Shown in pieces: positions 26,370 through 35,748 of a DNA stretch of 64,000 nt. The notes under the pieces are model-generated. The model did no database searches, was not told where the DNA came from, and was given only the letters and a program-made list of their open reading frames with translations. Every line of letters starts with the position of its first letter. Position 1 is the first letter of the stretch. This stretch comes from Lachnospiraceae bacterium AC2028 (lineage in GTDB: Bacteria; Bacillota; Clostridia; Lachnospirales; Lachnospiraceae): the NCBI GenBank assembly GCA_000702685.1, contig JNJD01000009.1:62001-126000 (forward strand). The letters run 5' to 3'. The translations under genes and the position numbers were made by a program.

Positions 26370-28571
26370 TTGGAAAACAATCAGCAAAACCAGAATAACA
26401 AGAGACCTGCGGGCGGCAGGAACAATTCGTGGATGATGATCCTCGCCGCACTGTGTACCGTTGTTGTGATCTTTCTTTTCTACAACATGGTATTCGGAGG
26501 CAAGGGTTCGACACAGACCAAGGAATACACCGAGTTCCTCGAGGATCTCGAGCAGGACAGGGTTGAGGCGGTCGAACTCGATGCGGAAAATGCGGAACTG
26601 ACCGTAACCCTCAAGATGGATGCGATCCTCCAGGATCCCGAGACCGAGAGCCCGGGTGCGGACACCTCCAAGCTTGAGCAGTATGCCTATCTGATACAGA
26701 TCCAGAATGAGAGAGTATATACCACAAGGCTCATGGAATCCATGGATAACCTTATGGAAAGACTCGAGGCACACGGTGTATCCGGACAGAGAGTCGTAAG
26801 CACTTCATCGGGACTTCTCACCGAGATATTCGTGGGCGTTGTGCTTCCCGTTATCCTGCTCTGGCTGCTCGCTTCGTTCCTTATGAGAAGGATGGGCGGA
26901 AGCGGCGGACCTCTGAATGTCGGAAAGAGCAATGCGAAGGTTTATGTACAGAAAGAGACCGGAGTCACATTCAAGGATGTAGCGGGTGAGGACGAAGCGA
27001 AGGAATCCCTCGTCGAGGTCGTAGACTTCCTCCACAACCCCGGTAAATATTCGGGCATCGGTGCAAGGCTTCCCAAGGGAGCACTTCTCGTAGGCCCTCC
27101 CGGAACCGGTAAGACCCTTCTTGCCAAGGCTGTTGCGGGTGAAGCACATGTTCCGTTCTTCTCACTGACAGGTTCCGATTTCATCGAGCTCTACGTCGGT
27201 GTCGGTGCTTCCAGAGTAAGGGACCTTTTCAAGGAAGCGACCAAGAACGCACCCTGCATCATCTTCATAGACGAGATCGATGCGATAGGAAGAAGCCGTG
27301 ATTCGAAATACGGCGGCGGCAACGAAGAAAGAGAACAGACCCTGAACCAGCTTCTGTCCGAGATGGACGGATTCGATTCATCCAAGGGTATCCTCATACT
27401 CGGTGCGACCAACCGTCCCGAGATACTTGATAAGGCGCTTCTCAGACCCGGACGTTTCGACAGACGTATCATCGTCGATAAGCCCGATCTTAAAGGACGT
27501 GTAGAGATCCTCAAGGTTCACGCGAAGGACGTCAAGATGGATGAGAGCGTTGATCTCGATGCCATCGCCCTTGCTACCAGCGGTGCCGTAGGTTCGGATC
27601 TTGCGAACATGATCAACGAAGCTGCGATCAACGCAGTCAAGGAAGGCAGGGAATATGTCTGCCAGAAGGACCTCTTCAATGCCGTTGAGCAGGTTCTCGT
27701 AGGTAAGGAAAAGAAAGACCGCATCATGAGTGCCGAGGAGAGGAAGATAGTTTCCTATCACGAGGTCGGACATGCACTCATCACCGCACTCCAGAAAAAT
27801 TCCGAGCCCGTTCAGAAGATCACCATCGTGCCCAGGACCATGGGCGCTCTCGGATATGTAATGCAGGTTCCCGAGGAAGAGAAGTACTTAAATTCCAAGG
27901 AAGAGCTTGAAAACATGATCGTATCCGCACTCGGCGGACGTGCTGCGGAGGAGATAGTATTCGGCAATGTAACGACCGGCGCTGCCAACGATATCGAGAA
28001 GGCAACCTCGATCGCCAAGAACATGATCACACGCTTCGGTATGAGCGAGCGTTTCGGACTTGCGGGATTTGCAACGGTAGAGAGCCAGTATCTCGAGGGA
28101 CGCACCTCACTCAACTGTTCCGATCAGACCGCAGCAGCCATCGACGAAGAAGTCGTAAACATGCTCAAGAAGGCATATGAAAAGGCCAAGGAAATGCTGC
28201 AGGGCGACCGTGAGCTCATGGACAAGCTTGCCGCATATCTAATCGAAAAAGAGACCATCACCGGCAAGGAATTCATGCAGATCTTCCGCAGGGAGAAGGG
28301 AATCCCCGAGCCCGTTGAGGAAGAAAAGAAGCCCGGTGAGAATAAGGATGCGGACGCTGATGCTTCCGGCAGTGCCGATGGAAAAGAAGGCGCCGATAAG
28401 ACGGATGATAACGGTGATCCGGCAGACGGTTCCGGAGAGGTAACGGCGGACGGGGATGTGACCGCCGAAGATGCGGCTAAAGGCATCGATGAAACAGCTC
28501 CCGATACCTGTCCCGAGGACAATGAATCTTCAGGTCCCGACATCGGTATCTTTTCAAATCATACGATCTGA
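26370..28571 (+). CDS. ftsH: ATP-dependent membrane metalloprotease FtsH
   Basis: A 733-residue protein. Helix 1 lies at about residues 18-36, an external segment to about 145, helix 2 at about 149-170, then the AAA+ domain (Walker A GPPGTGKT at 242-249, Walker B IIFIDEIDAIG, arginine fingers in LLRPGRFDR) and the M41 protease with HEVGH zinc site at 464-468. It degrades misassembled membrane proteins and regulators. The last 95 residues are a low-complexity acidic tail rich in Asp, Glu and Ala, longer than in Bacillus FtsH. The TTG start at 26370, eight bases after GGGAG, is preferred to the ATG in the palindrome. Confidence 0.96.
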   Translation: MENNQQNQNNKRPAGGRNNSWMMILAALCTVVVIFLFYNMVFGGKGSTQTKEYTEFLEDLEQDRVEAVELDAENAELTVTLKMDAILQDPETESPGADTSKLEQYAYLIQIQNERVYTTRLMESMDNLMERLEAHGVSGQRVVSTSSGLLTEIFVGVVLPVILLWLLASFLMRRMGGSGGPLNVGKSNAKVYVQKETGVTFKDVAGEDEAKESLVEVVDFLHNPGKYSGIGARLPKGALLVGPPGTGKTLLAKAVAGEAHVPFFSLTGSDFIELYVGVGASRVRDLFKEATKNAPCIIFIDEIDAIGRSRDSKYGGGNEEREQTLNQLLSEMDGFDSSKGILILGATNRPEILDKALLRPGRFDRRIIVDKPDLKGRVEILKVHAKDVKMDESVDLDAIALATSGAVGSDLANMINEAAINAVKEGREYVCQKDLFNAVEQVLVGKEKKDRIMSAEERKIVSYHEVGHALITALQKNSEPVQKITIVPRTMGALGYVMQVPEEEKYLNSKEELENMIVSALGGRAAEEIVFGNVTTGAANDIEKATSIAKNMITRFGMSERFGLAGFATVESQYLEGRTSLNCSDQTAAAIDEEVVNMLKKAYEKAKEMLQGDRELMDKLAAYLIEKETITGKEFMQIFRREKGIPEPVEEEKKPGENKDADADASGSADGKEGADKTDDNGDPADGSGEVTADGDVTAEDAAKGIDETAPDTCPEDNESSGPDIGIFSNHTI

Positions 28572-28574
28572 TAA

Positions 28575-30011
28575 ATGCACAGGACGAACAGTTTATGCAA
28601 TAAAATAAGAAAAATAGGGGGCGGGGTATTTACTCTGCCTCTTGTTATTATTTTGTTGTTTTCTTTTCCGATGAGGGCTCTTGCGAGCGAGACCGTACCG
28701 TCGGAAGCGATAGCCAACTGGCCCAAGGCTCCGGAGACAAACGGCAGATGTGTCATTTTGATGGAAGAGTCCACGGGTGCGGTGCTTTACGCCAAAAATA
28801 TCCACGAAAAGACCTATCCCGCCGCTCTGACCGCTGTAATGACGAGCATGCTCGCTGCGGAAAGCTGCGATCTGGACGACCGTGTTGAATTCTCGACGGC
28901 GGCCGTAAGGGATGTTCCTTCCGGTGTCGTGAACATCGCAATTGATCCCGGTGAATCCCTCACGGTCAGCGAATGCCTTCAGGCGATACTCATAAGAGGC
29001 GCCGCGGAATGCGGATTTGCCCTTGCCGAGCATGTCGGCGGAGGATCGAGGGATTCGTTCGTCGCGATGATGAATTCGAGAGCCGCATCTCTCGGCTGCA
29101 AGGATACTTCTTTTTCGAATCCCGTGGGACTTCATTCGGAGGAGCATTACACCACCGCCTATGACATGGCTCTGATAGGAAGGGAATTCTTCGATAACGA
29201 GCTGCTCTGCAAATATTCGCTCCAGAAGAACCTGCATCTTTATCCCACGCAGTACCAGAAGGATGAGATCATAGAGCACAACGGAAACCGTATGGCTCAG
29301 GGAGGCGCTTACGAATATCCCTATCTGATCGGCGCAAGGACCGGATATACCGAAGAAGCGGGATATTGCCTGATCGCAGGTGCCGAGAAGGACGGAATGA
29401 AGCTTATCGTTGTCATTCTTGACGACGGAAGCGATGAAAGATATGAGGATGCGATCACTCTTTTCAATTACGGATTTTCGGATTTTGCGCTTGTGAATGC
29501 GGCCGAAAACGAGAAGGGCTACACTGTGGGTTCCGGTGTCGGATCATACGGGACCACCGATATAATGGGTGATTCGAGGCCCATGCTCTCGCTTGATAAG
29601 AAGGATTATGTGGTGCTTCCCCTGACGGTGGAATTTACGGATCTCGAGAGCAGGATAACCTATGATAACGTTCCCGAGAGCGAAGCCGCGAGGATAATCT
29701 ATTCATATGAGGGAGTGTATCTGGGAAAGTGCTCGATACTTTTCGGAGAACCTTCGGATGCGTATGATTTCGGAACGGTTCCCGAGGAAGAGACGCAGCC
29801 CGAGGAAAAACAGGGCAAGACCTTTGTCTTTATCAACATAGCCAAGGTTGCGCAGATAAGCGTATGTGTGGCGGCTGCCGTCGCTTTTGTTTATCTGCTC
29901 GTAAAGTGGTACAAAAAATACAGAAAGGTACATCCCAACTGGAGAAGGCAGTACAGGAAAGAACGTAAGAGAAGTCCTTTTTCAGGAAGGAGTTTCAGAA
30001 AACCGAAATGA
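28575..30011 (+). CDS. PBP5-like D,D-carboxypeptidase homologue, catalytic motifs lost
   Basis: A 478-residue exported protein with the S11 peptidase (DacF/PBP5) fold pattern: signal peptide ending in ALAS (about 38), DAG-like MEESTGAVLYAKN, NPVGLHSEEHYTTAYDMALIGRE, GYTEEAGYCLIAGAEKDGMKLI. All three active-site motifs are changed. SxxK is AALTA (A84 and A87), SxN is GAA (142-144) and KTG is RTG (255-257). It should therefore not cut or bind D-Ala-D-Ala covalently. A C-terminal helix (about 418-440) and a very basic cytoplasmic tail replace the usual amphipathic anchor. It starts three bases after ftsH and overlaps trmB by four. Confidence 0.9.
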   Translation: MHRTNSLCNKIRKIGGGVFTLPLVIILLFSFPMRALASETVPSEAIANWPKAPETNGRCVILMEESTGAVLYAKNIHEKTYPAALTAVMTSMLAAESCDLDDRVEFSTAAVRDVPSGVVNIAIDPGESLTVSECLQAILIRGAAECGFALAEHVGGGSRDSFVAMMNSRAASLGCKDTSFSNPVGLHSEEHYTTAYDMALIGREFFDNELLCKYSLQKNLHLYPTQYQKDEIIEHNGNRMAQGGAYEYPYLIGARTGYTEEAGYCLIAGAEKDGMKLIVVILDDGSDERYEDAITLFNYGFSDFALVNAAENEKGYTVGSGVGSYGTTDIMGDSRPMLSLDKKDYVVLPLTVEFTDLESRITYDNVPESEAARIIYSYEGVYLGKCSILFGEPSDAYDFGTVPEEETQPEEKQGKTFVFINIAKVAQISVCVAAAVAFVYLLVKWYKKYRKVHPNWRRQYRKERKRSPFSGRSFRKPK

Positions 30012-30655
30012 GACTTAAGAATGTTCCCGGATGCAGGGAAAGGATCGCGGACAGCGAATATGTGATCCCCGAAGAAGAACTGGTACAGACAGCCGGAAAA
30101 TGGAACGAGAGATTTGAAAAGCCCGCTCCCATCCGCATAGAGATAGGCATGGGAAAGGGACGTTTCCTTCACGAGCTGGCACTTCTGAACCCCGATATCA
30201 ATTATCTCGGGATAGAGAAGTATTCCGCAGTCCTTCTCAGGGCGGTACAGAAGATGGAGGAGGATCCCAAGGGAAACCTGCGCTTCATCAGGATGGATGC
30301 GGAGAATATCGCCGATATTTTTGCTCCCGGAGAAGTGGACAGGATCTACCTGAATTTCTCCGATCCGTGGCCCAAGGACAGACATGCAAAAAGACGTCTT
30401 CCGTCTCGCGAATTCCTGGCAAGATATGATAAGATATTAGTTGACGGCGGAAGGATAGAATTCAAGACCGACAACCGTATTCTTTTTGACTGGGCAGTCG
30501 AACAGCTGGAGGATACGAAGTGGAAGGCGGAACTTATAACCTACGATCTGCACGCCGATCCGGCCCTTCTGGAGGGCAATGTGATGACCGAATACGAAGA
30601 GAAATTTTCTTCGATGGGAAATCCGATTTGTAAATATATAATCAGCAGGAAATGA
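30008..30655 (+). CDS. trmB: tRNA (guanine-N7)-methyltransferase
   Basis: A 215-residue SAM-dependent methyltransferase with the TrmB signatures IRIEIGMGKGRFL (SAM site), LGIEKYSAVLLRA, and FSDPWPKDRHAKRRL (catalytic and tRNA-binding), then FKTDNRILFDW. It forms m7G46 in the variable loop of tRNAs. Its ATG overlaps the stop of the previous gene (ATGA), so translation is coupled. Confidence 0.96.
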   Translation: MRLKNVPGCRERIADSEYVIPEEELVQTAGKWNERFEKPAPIRIEIGMGKGRFLHELALLNPDINYLGIEKYSAVLLRAVQKMEEDPKGNLRFIRMDAENIADIFAPGEVDRIYLNFSDPWPKDRHAKRRLPSREFLARYDKILVDGGRIEFKTDNRILFDWAVEQLEDTKWKAELITYDLHADPALLEGNVMTEYEEKFSSMGNPICKYIISRK

Positions 30656-30666
30656 AAGGAGAGATC

Positions 30667-30984
30667 ATGGCACTTGAAGTAACTACAGAAAGTTTTGAAG
30701 CAGAAGTACTTGAATCATCGCTCCCCGTACTTGTTGACTTTTTCGCGGACTGGTGCGGTCCCTGCAAGATGATGTCACCCGTTGTCGATCAGATCGGCGA
30801 AGAGATGAGTTCACAGGTCAAGGTATGCAAGTGCAACGTTGATGACAACGGTGCGGTTGCGGAGAAATATAATGTTATGAGCATTCCGAATTTCATTCTT
30901 TTCAAGGACGGAAAGCCCGCAGCCAACCAGGTCGGAGCGGTAAGCCCCGCCGAATTCAAAAAATGGATCGAGGAGAATATCTGA
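30667..30984 (+). CDS. trxA: Thioredoxin
   Basis: A 105-residue thioredoxin with the WCGPC redox site at 29-33, the preceding FFADWCGPCKMM context and the cis-proline in MSIPNFILF. It reduces disulfides in cytoplasmic proteins with electrons from thioredoxin reductase, which is not encoded in this window. Start ATG 30667 follows AAGGAGAG with good spacing; an ATG at 30652 overlaps trmB and lacks one. The stop overlaps the hprK start (TGATG). Confidence 0.96.
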   Translation: MALEVTTESFEAEVLESSLPVLVDFFADWCGPCKMMSPVVDQIGEEMSSQVKVCKCNVDDNGAVAEKYNVMSIPNFILFKDGKPAANQVGAVSPAEFKKWIEENI

Positions 30985-31946
30985 TGGCAAGTGTCAAACT
31001 GACCAAAGTTATCGAGAGGATGAACCTTACGAATCTCACTCCCGAAGTGGACGTAACGAGGATCCGCATAACCCAGCCCGATATCAACAGACCCGCTCTG
31101 CAGATCGCCGGTTACTTCGAATATTTCGATCCCGCGCGTATCCAGATCATCGGCTACGTTGAGTATTCCTATATGGAAAGTGCTCTGGACGATGCCCAGA
31201 AATACGAGGCATACGATAAATTCCTTGAGCATCCGATGCCCGCGATAATCTTCTGCAGAGGCCTTAAGCCTAATGACATCTTCATGGATGTTGCGAGAAA
31301 ATACGGCATTCCCGTTCTGCTCACCAATGAGGCGACATCGGGATTTACCGCAGATCTCATCAGATGGCTGAACGAGCAGCTGGCTCCCATGATCAGCGTT
31401 CACGGCGTTCTGGTCGACTGTTACGGTGAAGGCGTCCTGATCACGGGCGAGAGCGGTATCGGTAAATCCGAGGCGGCTCTGGAACTCATCAAGAGAGGAC
31501 ACCGTCTTGTTACAGACGATGCTGTCGAACTCAGGAAGCTTTCCGATACACTTCTTGTGGGAAGCGCACCCGATATCACCAAGCATTTCATCGAGCTCAG
31601 AGGTATCGGTATCGTTGATGTGAAGGCACTTTTCGGTGCATCGAGCGTCAAGGACCAGCAGCAGGTAGACCTCGTCATCAGACTTGAGGACTGGAACAAG
31701 GACAAGGATTACGACAGACTCGGACTTGAAGAGAACTTCACCGAATATCTCGGAGTAAGGGTCGTATGCCACAACATTCCCGTAAGACCCGGACGTAACC
31801 TTGCCGTCATATGCGAGACCGCAGCGGTCAACTACCGTCAGAAACAGATGGGTTACAATGCCGCTCAGGAACTTTATAAGAGAGTACAGTCATCCCTTGC
31901 GAAAAAGCGCGCAGAGGAAGAGGACGGAGAAGAAGGAGAATCATGA
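30984..31946 (+). CDS. hprK: HPr kinase/phosphorylase
   Basis: A 320-residue HPrK. The N-terminal domain is followed by the kinase domain with HGVLVD, Walker A GESGIGKS at 155-162, RLVTDDAVE, and the family signature GIGIVDVKALFG. It phosphorylates Ser46 of HPr or Crh using ATP or PPi and reverses the reaction, coupling glycolytic state to catabolite control. Both HPr-like proteins in this window keep that serine. It is flanked by thioredoxin and glucokinase genes and overlaps both. All catalytic residues I can check are present. Confidence 0.97.
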   Translation: MASVKLTKVIERMNLTNLTPEVDVTRIRITQPDINRPALQIAGYFEYFDPARIQIIGYVEYSYMESALDDAQKYEAYDKFLEHPMPAIIFCRGLKPNDIFMDVARKYGIPVLLTNEATSGFTADLIRWLNEQLAPMISVHGVLVDCYGEGVLITGESGIGKSEAALELIKRGHRLVTDDAVELRKLSDTLLVGSAPDITKHFIELRGIGIVDVKALFGASSVKDQQQVDLVIRLEDWNKDKDYDRLGLEENFTEYLGVRVVCHNIPVRPGRNLAVICETAAVNYRQKQMGYNAAQELYKRVQSSLAKKRAEEEDGEEGES

Positions 31947-32890
31947 AATACGTATTTGGTGCAGACATCGGCGGAACCACAGTAAAACTCGGACTTTTTG
32001 ACGACCGGATCAATCTGATCGATAAGTGGGAGATCCCCACCGATAAGAACGACAAGGGCAAGAACATCGTCGGAGACGTATGCGACAGCATCCTTGCGAA
32101 GATGCGGGAAAAAGGCATCGATAAGGCCGATTGCATCGGTGTGGGAGTAGGTGCTCCCGGAGCGGTTGACGAAGACGGCGTTATGACCGGCGGCGCAGTC
32201 AATCTCGGATGGGATGTATTCAATCTCAGGACCGCTATGGAGGAAAAACTCGGCGGTATAAAGGTCATCGCCGGAAATGACGCGAATGTCGCAGCATACG
32301 GCGAGATGATGAAGGGCGGCGGAAAGGGACATAAGAATGTCGTAGCCGTAACTCTCGGAACCGGCGTCGGCGGCGGTGTCATCATCGGCGGAAAGCTCAT
32401 CACGGGTTCTACGGGAGCTGCCGGAGAGATCGGACATATCAGGGTTGCCGACGGTGAAGAGGAAAAGTGCAACTGCGGACACACAGGATGTCTCGAGCAG
32501 TACGCATCCGCTACCGGTATCGCACGTCTTGCAAGAAGAAGACTTGCGAAGGACGATAAAGCATCCGTTCTCAGAAGTGCGGAGAACCTTGATGCAAAGG
32601 CGGTATTCGATGCGGTCAAGGCAGGTGACGAAGTTGCGATCGAGATCGCTCACGAATTCGGAAGCTATCTCGGAAAGGGACTTGCATCCGTTGCGGATGT
32701 CGTAAATCCCGAGATCTTCGTTATCGGAGGCGGAGTATCCAAGGCGGGAGATATCCTTCTTTCATTCGTTGCTCCGGAATTCGTCAATTACGTATTCCCT
32801 CCCTGTAAGGGAGCACAGTTCGCTCTCGCAACGCTCGGAAACGATGCGGGCATCTACGGATGTGCGGGAATGTTATTATCCGATATTTAA
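31943..32890 (+). CDS. glk: ROK family glucokinase
   Basis: A 315-residue ROK kinase: GADIGGTTVKLGLFD phosphate loop, GVGAPGAVDEDG, LGTGVGGGVIIGGKL, EIGHIRV and the zinc-binding CNCGHTGCLEQYAS motif. Such Firmicute enzymes phosphorylate glucose with ATP. Its position next to hprK matches the sugar-sensing theme: glucose freed by the intracellular glycosidases would enter glycolysis here without a phosphotransferase system. The start overlaps hprK by four bases (ATGA). Confidence 0.95.
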   Translation: MKYVFGADIGGTTVKLGLFDDRINLIDKWEIPTDKNDKGKNIVGDVCDSILAKMREKGIDKADCIGVGVGAPGAVDEDGVMTGGAVNLGWDVFNLRTAMEEKLGGIKVIAGNDANVAAYGEMMKGGGKGHKNVVAVTLGTGVGGGVIIGGKLITGSTGAAGEIGHIRVADGEEEKCNCGHTGCLEQYASATGIARLARRRLAKDDKASVLRSAENLDAKAVFDAVKAGDEVAIEIAHEFGSYLGKGLASVADVVNPEIFVIGGGVSKAGDILLSFVAPEFVNYVFPPCKGAQFALATLGNDAGIYGCAGMLLSDI

Positions 32891-32961
32891 GAAAAACTCA
32901 GTTTATAGTATAGTAATAGGGAAAGCTGAGTGCGCCCATAAGGGTGCGGAGAGGAGTTTTT

Positions 32962-33885
32962 ATGACCGGCAAGGAAATAGCGGCAATTTTAGCTGAACAT
33001 CTTGATGAAAGATATATCCATCCGGATTCTCCGATGTCCGATTGTACTTCATTCAGGACCGGAGGAAATGCTCTCTGTATAGTTGAAGTCCACAATGTCG
33101 AGGAACTCAGAAAGGTCCTCACTTGTGTCAGGAAGAAATTCCTTCCCTATTCGATACTCGGTAACGGAACCAATATCCTCGTTGAGGATGAGGGTTATTC
33201 GGGAGTATGCATAATGCTCCAGGGTGAATTCACCAAGGTGGATGTCACCGGATACGAGGTCACTGCAGGAGGCGGTGCATCACTTGCCGCTGCGGGACGT
33301 ATGGCAGCCGATATGTGGCTCACCGGAATGGAGTGGGCATGCGGAATCCCTGGAACCATCGGCGGTGCGATCAAGATGAACGCAGGCGCGTTCGGAAGCG
33401 AGATGAGCAACATAGTAAAGAGAGTAAAGGCTCTTACCACCGCAGGCGAGGAAGTTTTCCTCCGTCCCCACGAACTTCATTTCGGATACAGGACCTCACT
33501 CTTTTGTGAAAAGAAATACATCGTTCTCGAAGCGGTTTTCGAGCTTAAGAAGGGCGACAAGAACGAGATCAACGCAAATATCGAAAAGTATGCGAAGGAG
33601 CGCAGGGACAAGCAGCCCCTCGATCTTCCCAGCGCAGGATGCATCTTCAAGAATCCCAAGGATAATTTCGCTGCCAAGCTTATCGAGGAAGCCGGACTCG
33701 GCGGAGCACACGAAGGCGGCGCGATGGTATCCAAGAAGCACCACGGATTCATCGTCAATACCGGCAATGCAACAGCGGCAGATATTGTTAACCTTATGAA
33801 CAGGGTAAGGAACGAAGTTTACAAGAACAGCGGAGTACGTCTTGAGCCCGAACTCATCGTACTCGGAAGACCCGGAAGGTATTGA
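32962..33885 (+). CDS. murB: UDP-N-acetylenolpyruvoylglucosamine reductase
   Basis: A 307-residue FAD enzyme for the second step of UDP-MurNAc synthesis in peptidoglycan precursor formation. Seen are the FAD-binding GNGTNILVEDEGYSG, GMEWACGIPGTIGGAIKMNAGA, FGYRTSLF and PSAGCIFKNP. In the last motif Cys takes the place of the usual Ser proton donor, a change I believe occurs in other MurB proteins. Start ATG 32962 follows GAGGAG by five bases. It lies in the conserved murB-rapZ-whiA order. Confidence 0.95.
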   Translation: MTGKEIAAILAEHLDERYIHPDSPMSDCTSFRTGGNALCIVEVHNVEELRKVLTCVRKKFLPYSILGNGTNILVEDEGYSGVCIMLQGEFTKVDVTGYEVTAGGGASLAAAGRMAADMWLTGMEWACGIPGTIGGAIKMNAGAFGSEMSNIVKRVKALTTAGEEVFLRPHELHFGYRTSLFCEKKYIVLEAVFELKKGDKNEINANIEKYAKERRDKQPLDLPSAGCIFKNPKDNFAAKLIEEAGLGGAHEGGAMVSKKHHGFIVNTGNATAADIVNLMNRVRNEVYKNSGVRLEPELIVLGRPGRY

Positions 33886-33890
33886 TCTAA

Positions 33891-34751
33891 ATGCGGATAG
33901 TTATCATAACCGGAATGAGCGGAAGCGGTAAGAGGACCGGCATGAAAATGCTGGAGGATATCGGTTTTTACTGCATCGACAATCTTCCCGCATCGCTCGT
34001 TGACAAGTTCGTCGAACTGCTCGCACAGCCCGGCAACGAATATGACAAGGTCGCCCTCGGCATCGATATCCGTACCGCGGGTTCCATGAAGAATCTTGCA
34101 CAGGTCATAAAGAGCCTCAAATCCTCGGGACATGAGACCGAAGTTCTTTTCCTCGAAGCGTCCGATAAGACACTGATCCGCAGGTACAAGGAGACCAGAA
34201 GACTCCATCCTCTTGCGGGCGAGGGAACCATCGAAGACGGCATTAAGAAGGAACGTGCGGAGCTTCAGCCCATAAGGAAGCAGGCTACTTATATAATCGA
34301 CACCTCCAGCCTCCTGGTCAGGGATTTCAAGGCTGAGATCGATTCCATATTCCGTAAGAACGAAAAATACAGCAATCTCAACATCAACATTGTTTCATTC
34401 GGATTCAAGTACGGTATCCCCGCGGATGCCGATCTTGTGCTGGATGTGAGATTTCTTCCCAATCCCTTTTATATCGATGAACTGAAAAATAAGACCGGCC
34501 TCGATAAGGAAGTCAGGGACTATGTCTGCCAGTTTGAAGAGACGGGCAAGTTCCTTGATAAGCTCGAGGATATGCTGGATTTTCTGATCCCCAATTACGT
34601 CAAGGAAGGAAAATCCAATCTTGTCGTGGCCATAGGCTGCACGGGCGGAAAGCACAGATCCGTAACCCTGGCCTCCGAACTCTACGACAGAATGAAAAAG
34701 AGAACGGATATAGGCTTTAAGCTTACCCACAGGGATGTAACCGCAGGCTGA
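33891..34751 (+). CDS. rapZ: RapZ/YvcJ nucleotide-binding protein
   Basis: A 286-residue RapZ homologue: IVIITGMSGSGKRTGMKMLEDIGFYCIDNLP at the start, RRYKETRRLHPL in the middle, VSFGFKYGIPADADLVLDVRFLPNP and the C-terminal IGCTGGKHRSV RNA/metabolite-binding domain. In Enterobacteria RapZ controls GlmS through small RNAs; in Firmicutes YvcJ binds nucleotides and affects competence. The Walker A loop (8-15) reads GMSGSGKR: Arg stands where Ser or Thr normally binds magnesium. The gene follows murB after five bases. Confidence 0.94.
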   Translation: MRIVIITGMSGSGKRTGMKMLEDIGFYCIDNLPASLVDKFVELLAQPGNEYDKVALGIDIRTAGSMKNLAQVIKSLKSSGHETEVLFLEASDKTLIRRYKETRRLHPLAGEGTIEDGIKKERAELQPIRKQATYIIDTSSLLVRDFKAEIDSIFRKNEKYSNLNINIVSFGFKYGIPADADLVLDVRFLPNPFYIDELKNKTGLDKEVRDYVCQFEETGKFLDKLEDMLDFLIPNYVKEGKSNLVVAIGCTGGKHRSVTLASELYDRMKKRTDIGFKLTHRDVTAG

Positions 34752-34772
34752 TGATCGAAAAGGAGAGGCAAT

Positions 34773-35636
34773 ATGTCTTTTTCCTCGGATGTGAAGGAAG
34801 AACTGGCTGATGTCATCCCGCAGGCAAGGCATTGCAGGATAGCGGAAACAGCGGCGATAATGCACTTTTCCGGACGTATCGGAGTGGATAAAAACGGTGA
34901 GATCACCATCGGATTCGACACTTCGGGTTCTTCTCTGATAAAAAAAGGCTTTACTTTACTTGAAATAACATTTAAGATAGGGAAGTCGCTGAAAAGTACC
35001 GACCCGGAGTTCGAGGCCCTGCTTGATATCATGGGAGCCGATGATGAACCGGTATCGGGACTCATCCTCAAGAATGCGTGCTGTAAAAGGGCATTTTTAA
35101 GAGGAGCGTTTCTTGCATCGGGTTCACTGAGCGACCCGGACAAGGGTTACCATCTTGAGTTCGTATGTCCGTCGGAAGCACTTGCGGACCAGGTCGCATC
35201 GGTCTGTGCGGATTTCGAGATCAACGCCCGCAAGACGGAAAGACGCGGAGAGCAGGTAGTCTACGTCAAAGAAGGCGAGATGATCGGCGAGCTTCTGAAT
35301 GTCATGGGAGCGATGAACTCCTACATGGAATTCGAGAACTGCCGTATCTATAAGGATGTCAGCAATACGGTCAACCGAAGGGTCAACTGTGAGACATCCA
35401 ATATAAGGAAGACTGTGACCGCTGCTTCAAGGCAGCTGGAAGATATAAGATTTCTGGAAGAGCACGGAATGCTGGACGGCTTGCCCGCACCCTTAAGGGA
35501 AGCGGCATACGGAAGGCTTGAAAATCCGGATGCGACCTTGCAGGAGCTCGGAGAGATGATGGATCCTCCGGTCGGGAAATCGGGTATCAATCACAGACTT
35601 GCCAGACTGAGCAAGATCGCTCAGGAGAAAAGATAA
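34773..35636 (+). CDS. whiA: DNA-binding protein WhiA
   Basis: A 287-residue WhiA: N-terminal homing-endonuclease-like fold (MSFSSDVKEELADVIP, RGAFLASGSLSDPDKGYHLEF) and C-terminal helix-turn-helix (LREAAYGRLENPDATLQELGEMM, then PPVGKSGINHRL). In actinomycetes it controls sporulation cell division; in Bacillus it influences division and chromosome segregation. It is somewhat shorter than the usual 310-330 residues. AGGAGAGGC precedes the ATG. The order rapZ-whiA-HPr gene is typical for Firmicutes. Confidence 0.95.
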   Translation: MSFSSDVKEELADVIPQARHCRIAETAAIMHFSGRIGVDKNGEITIGFDTSGSSLIKKGFTLLEITFKIGKSLKSTDPEFEALLDIMGADDEPVSGLILKNACCKRAFLRGAFLASGSLSDPDKGYHLEFVCPSEALADQVASVCADFEINARKTERRGEQVVYVKEGEMIGELLNVMGAMNSYMEFENCRIYKDVSNTVNRRVNCETSNIRKTVTAASRQLEDIRFLEEHGMLDGLPAPLREAAYGRLENPDATLQELGEMMDPPVGKSGINHRLARLSKIAQEKR

Positions 35637-35748
35637 AAACGGCTTGGGGTGCCGTCAGGATTTACGGGGGAATATTGATTTAGCCTTGTGAGGAGAAGGC
35701 TGCCGCCATCTATTGGGGAGGATGCGGTATGAAGGGAGTAATATTTTT

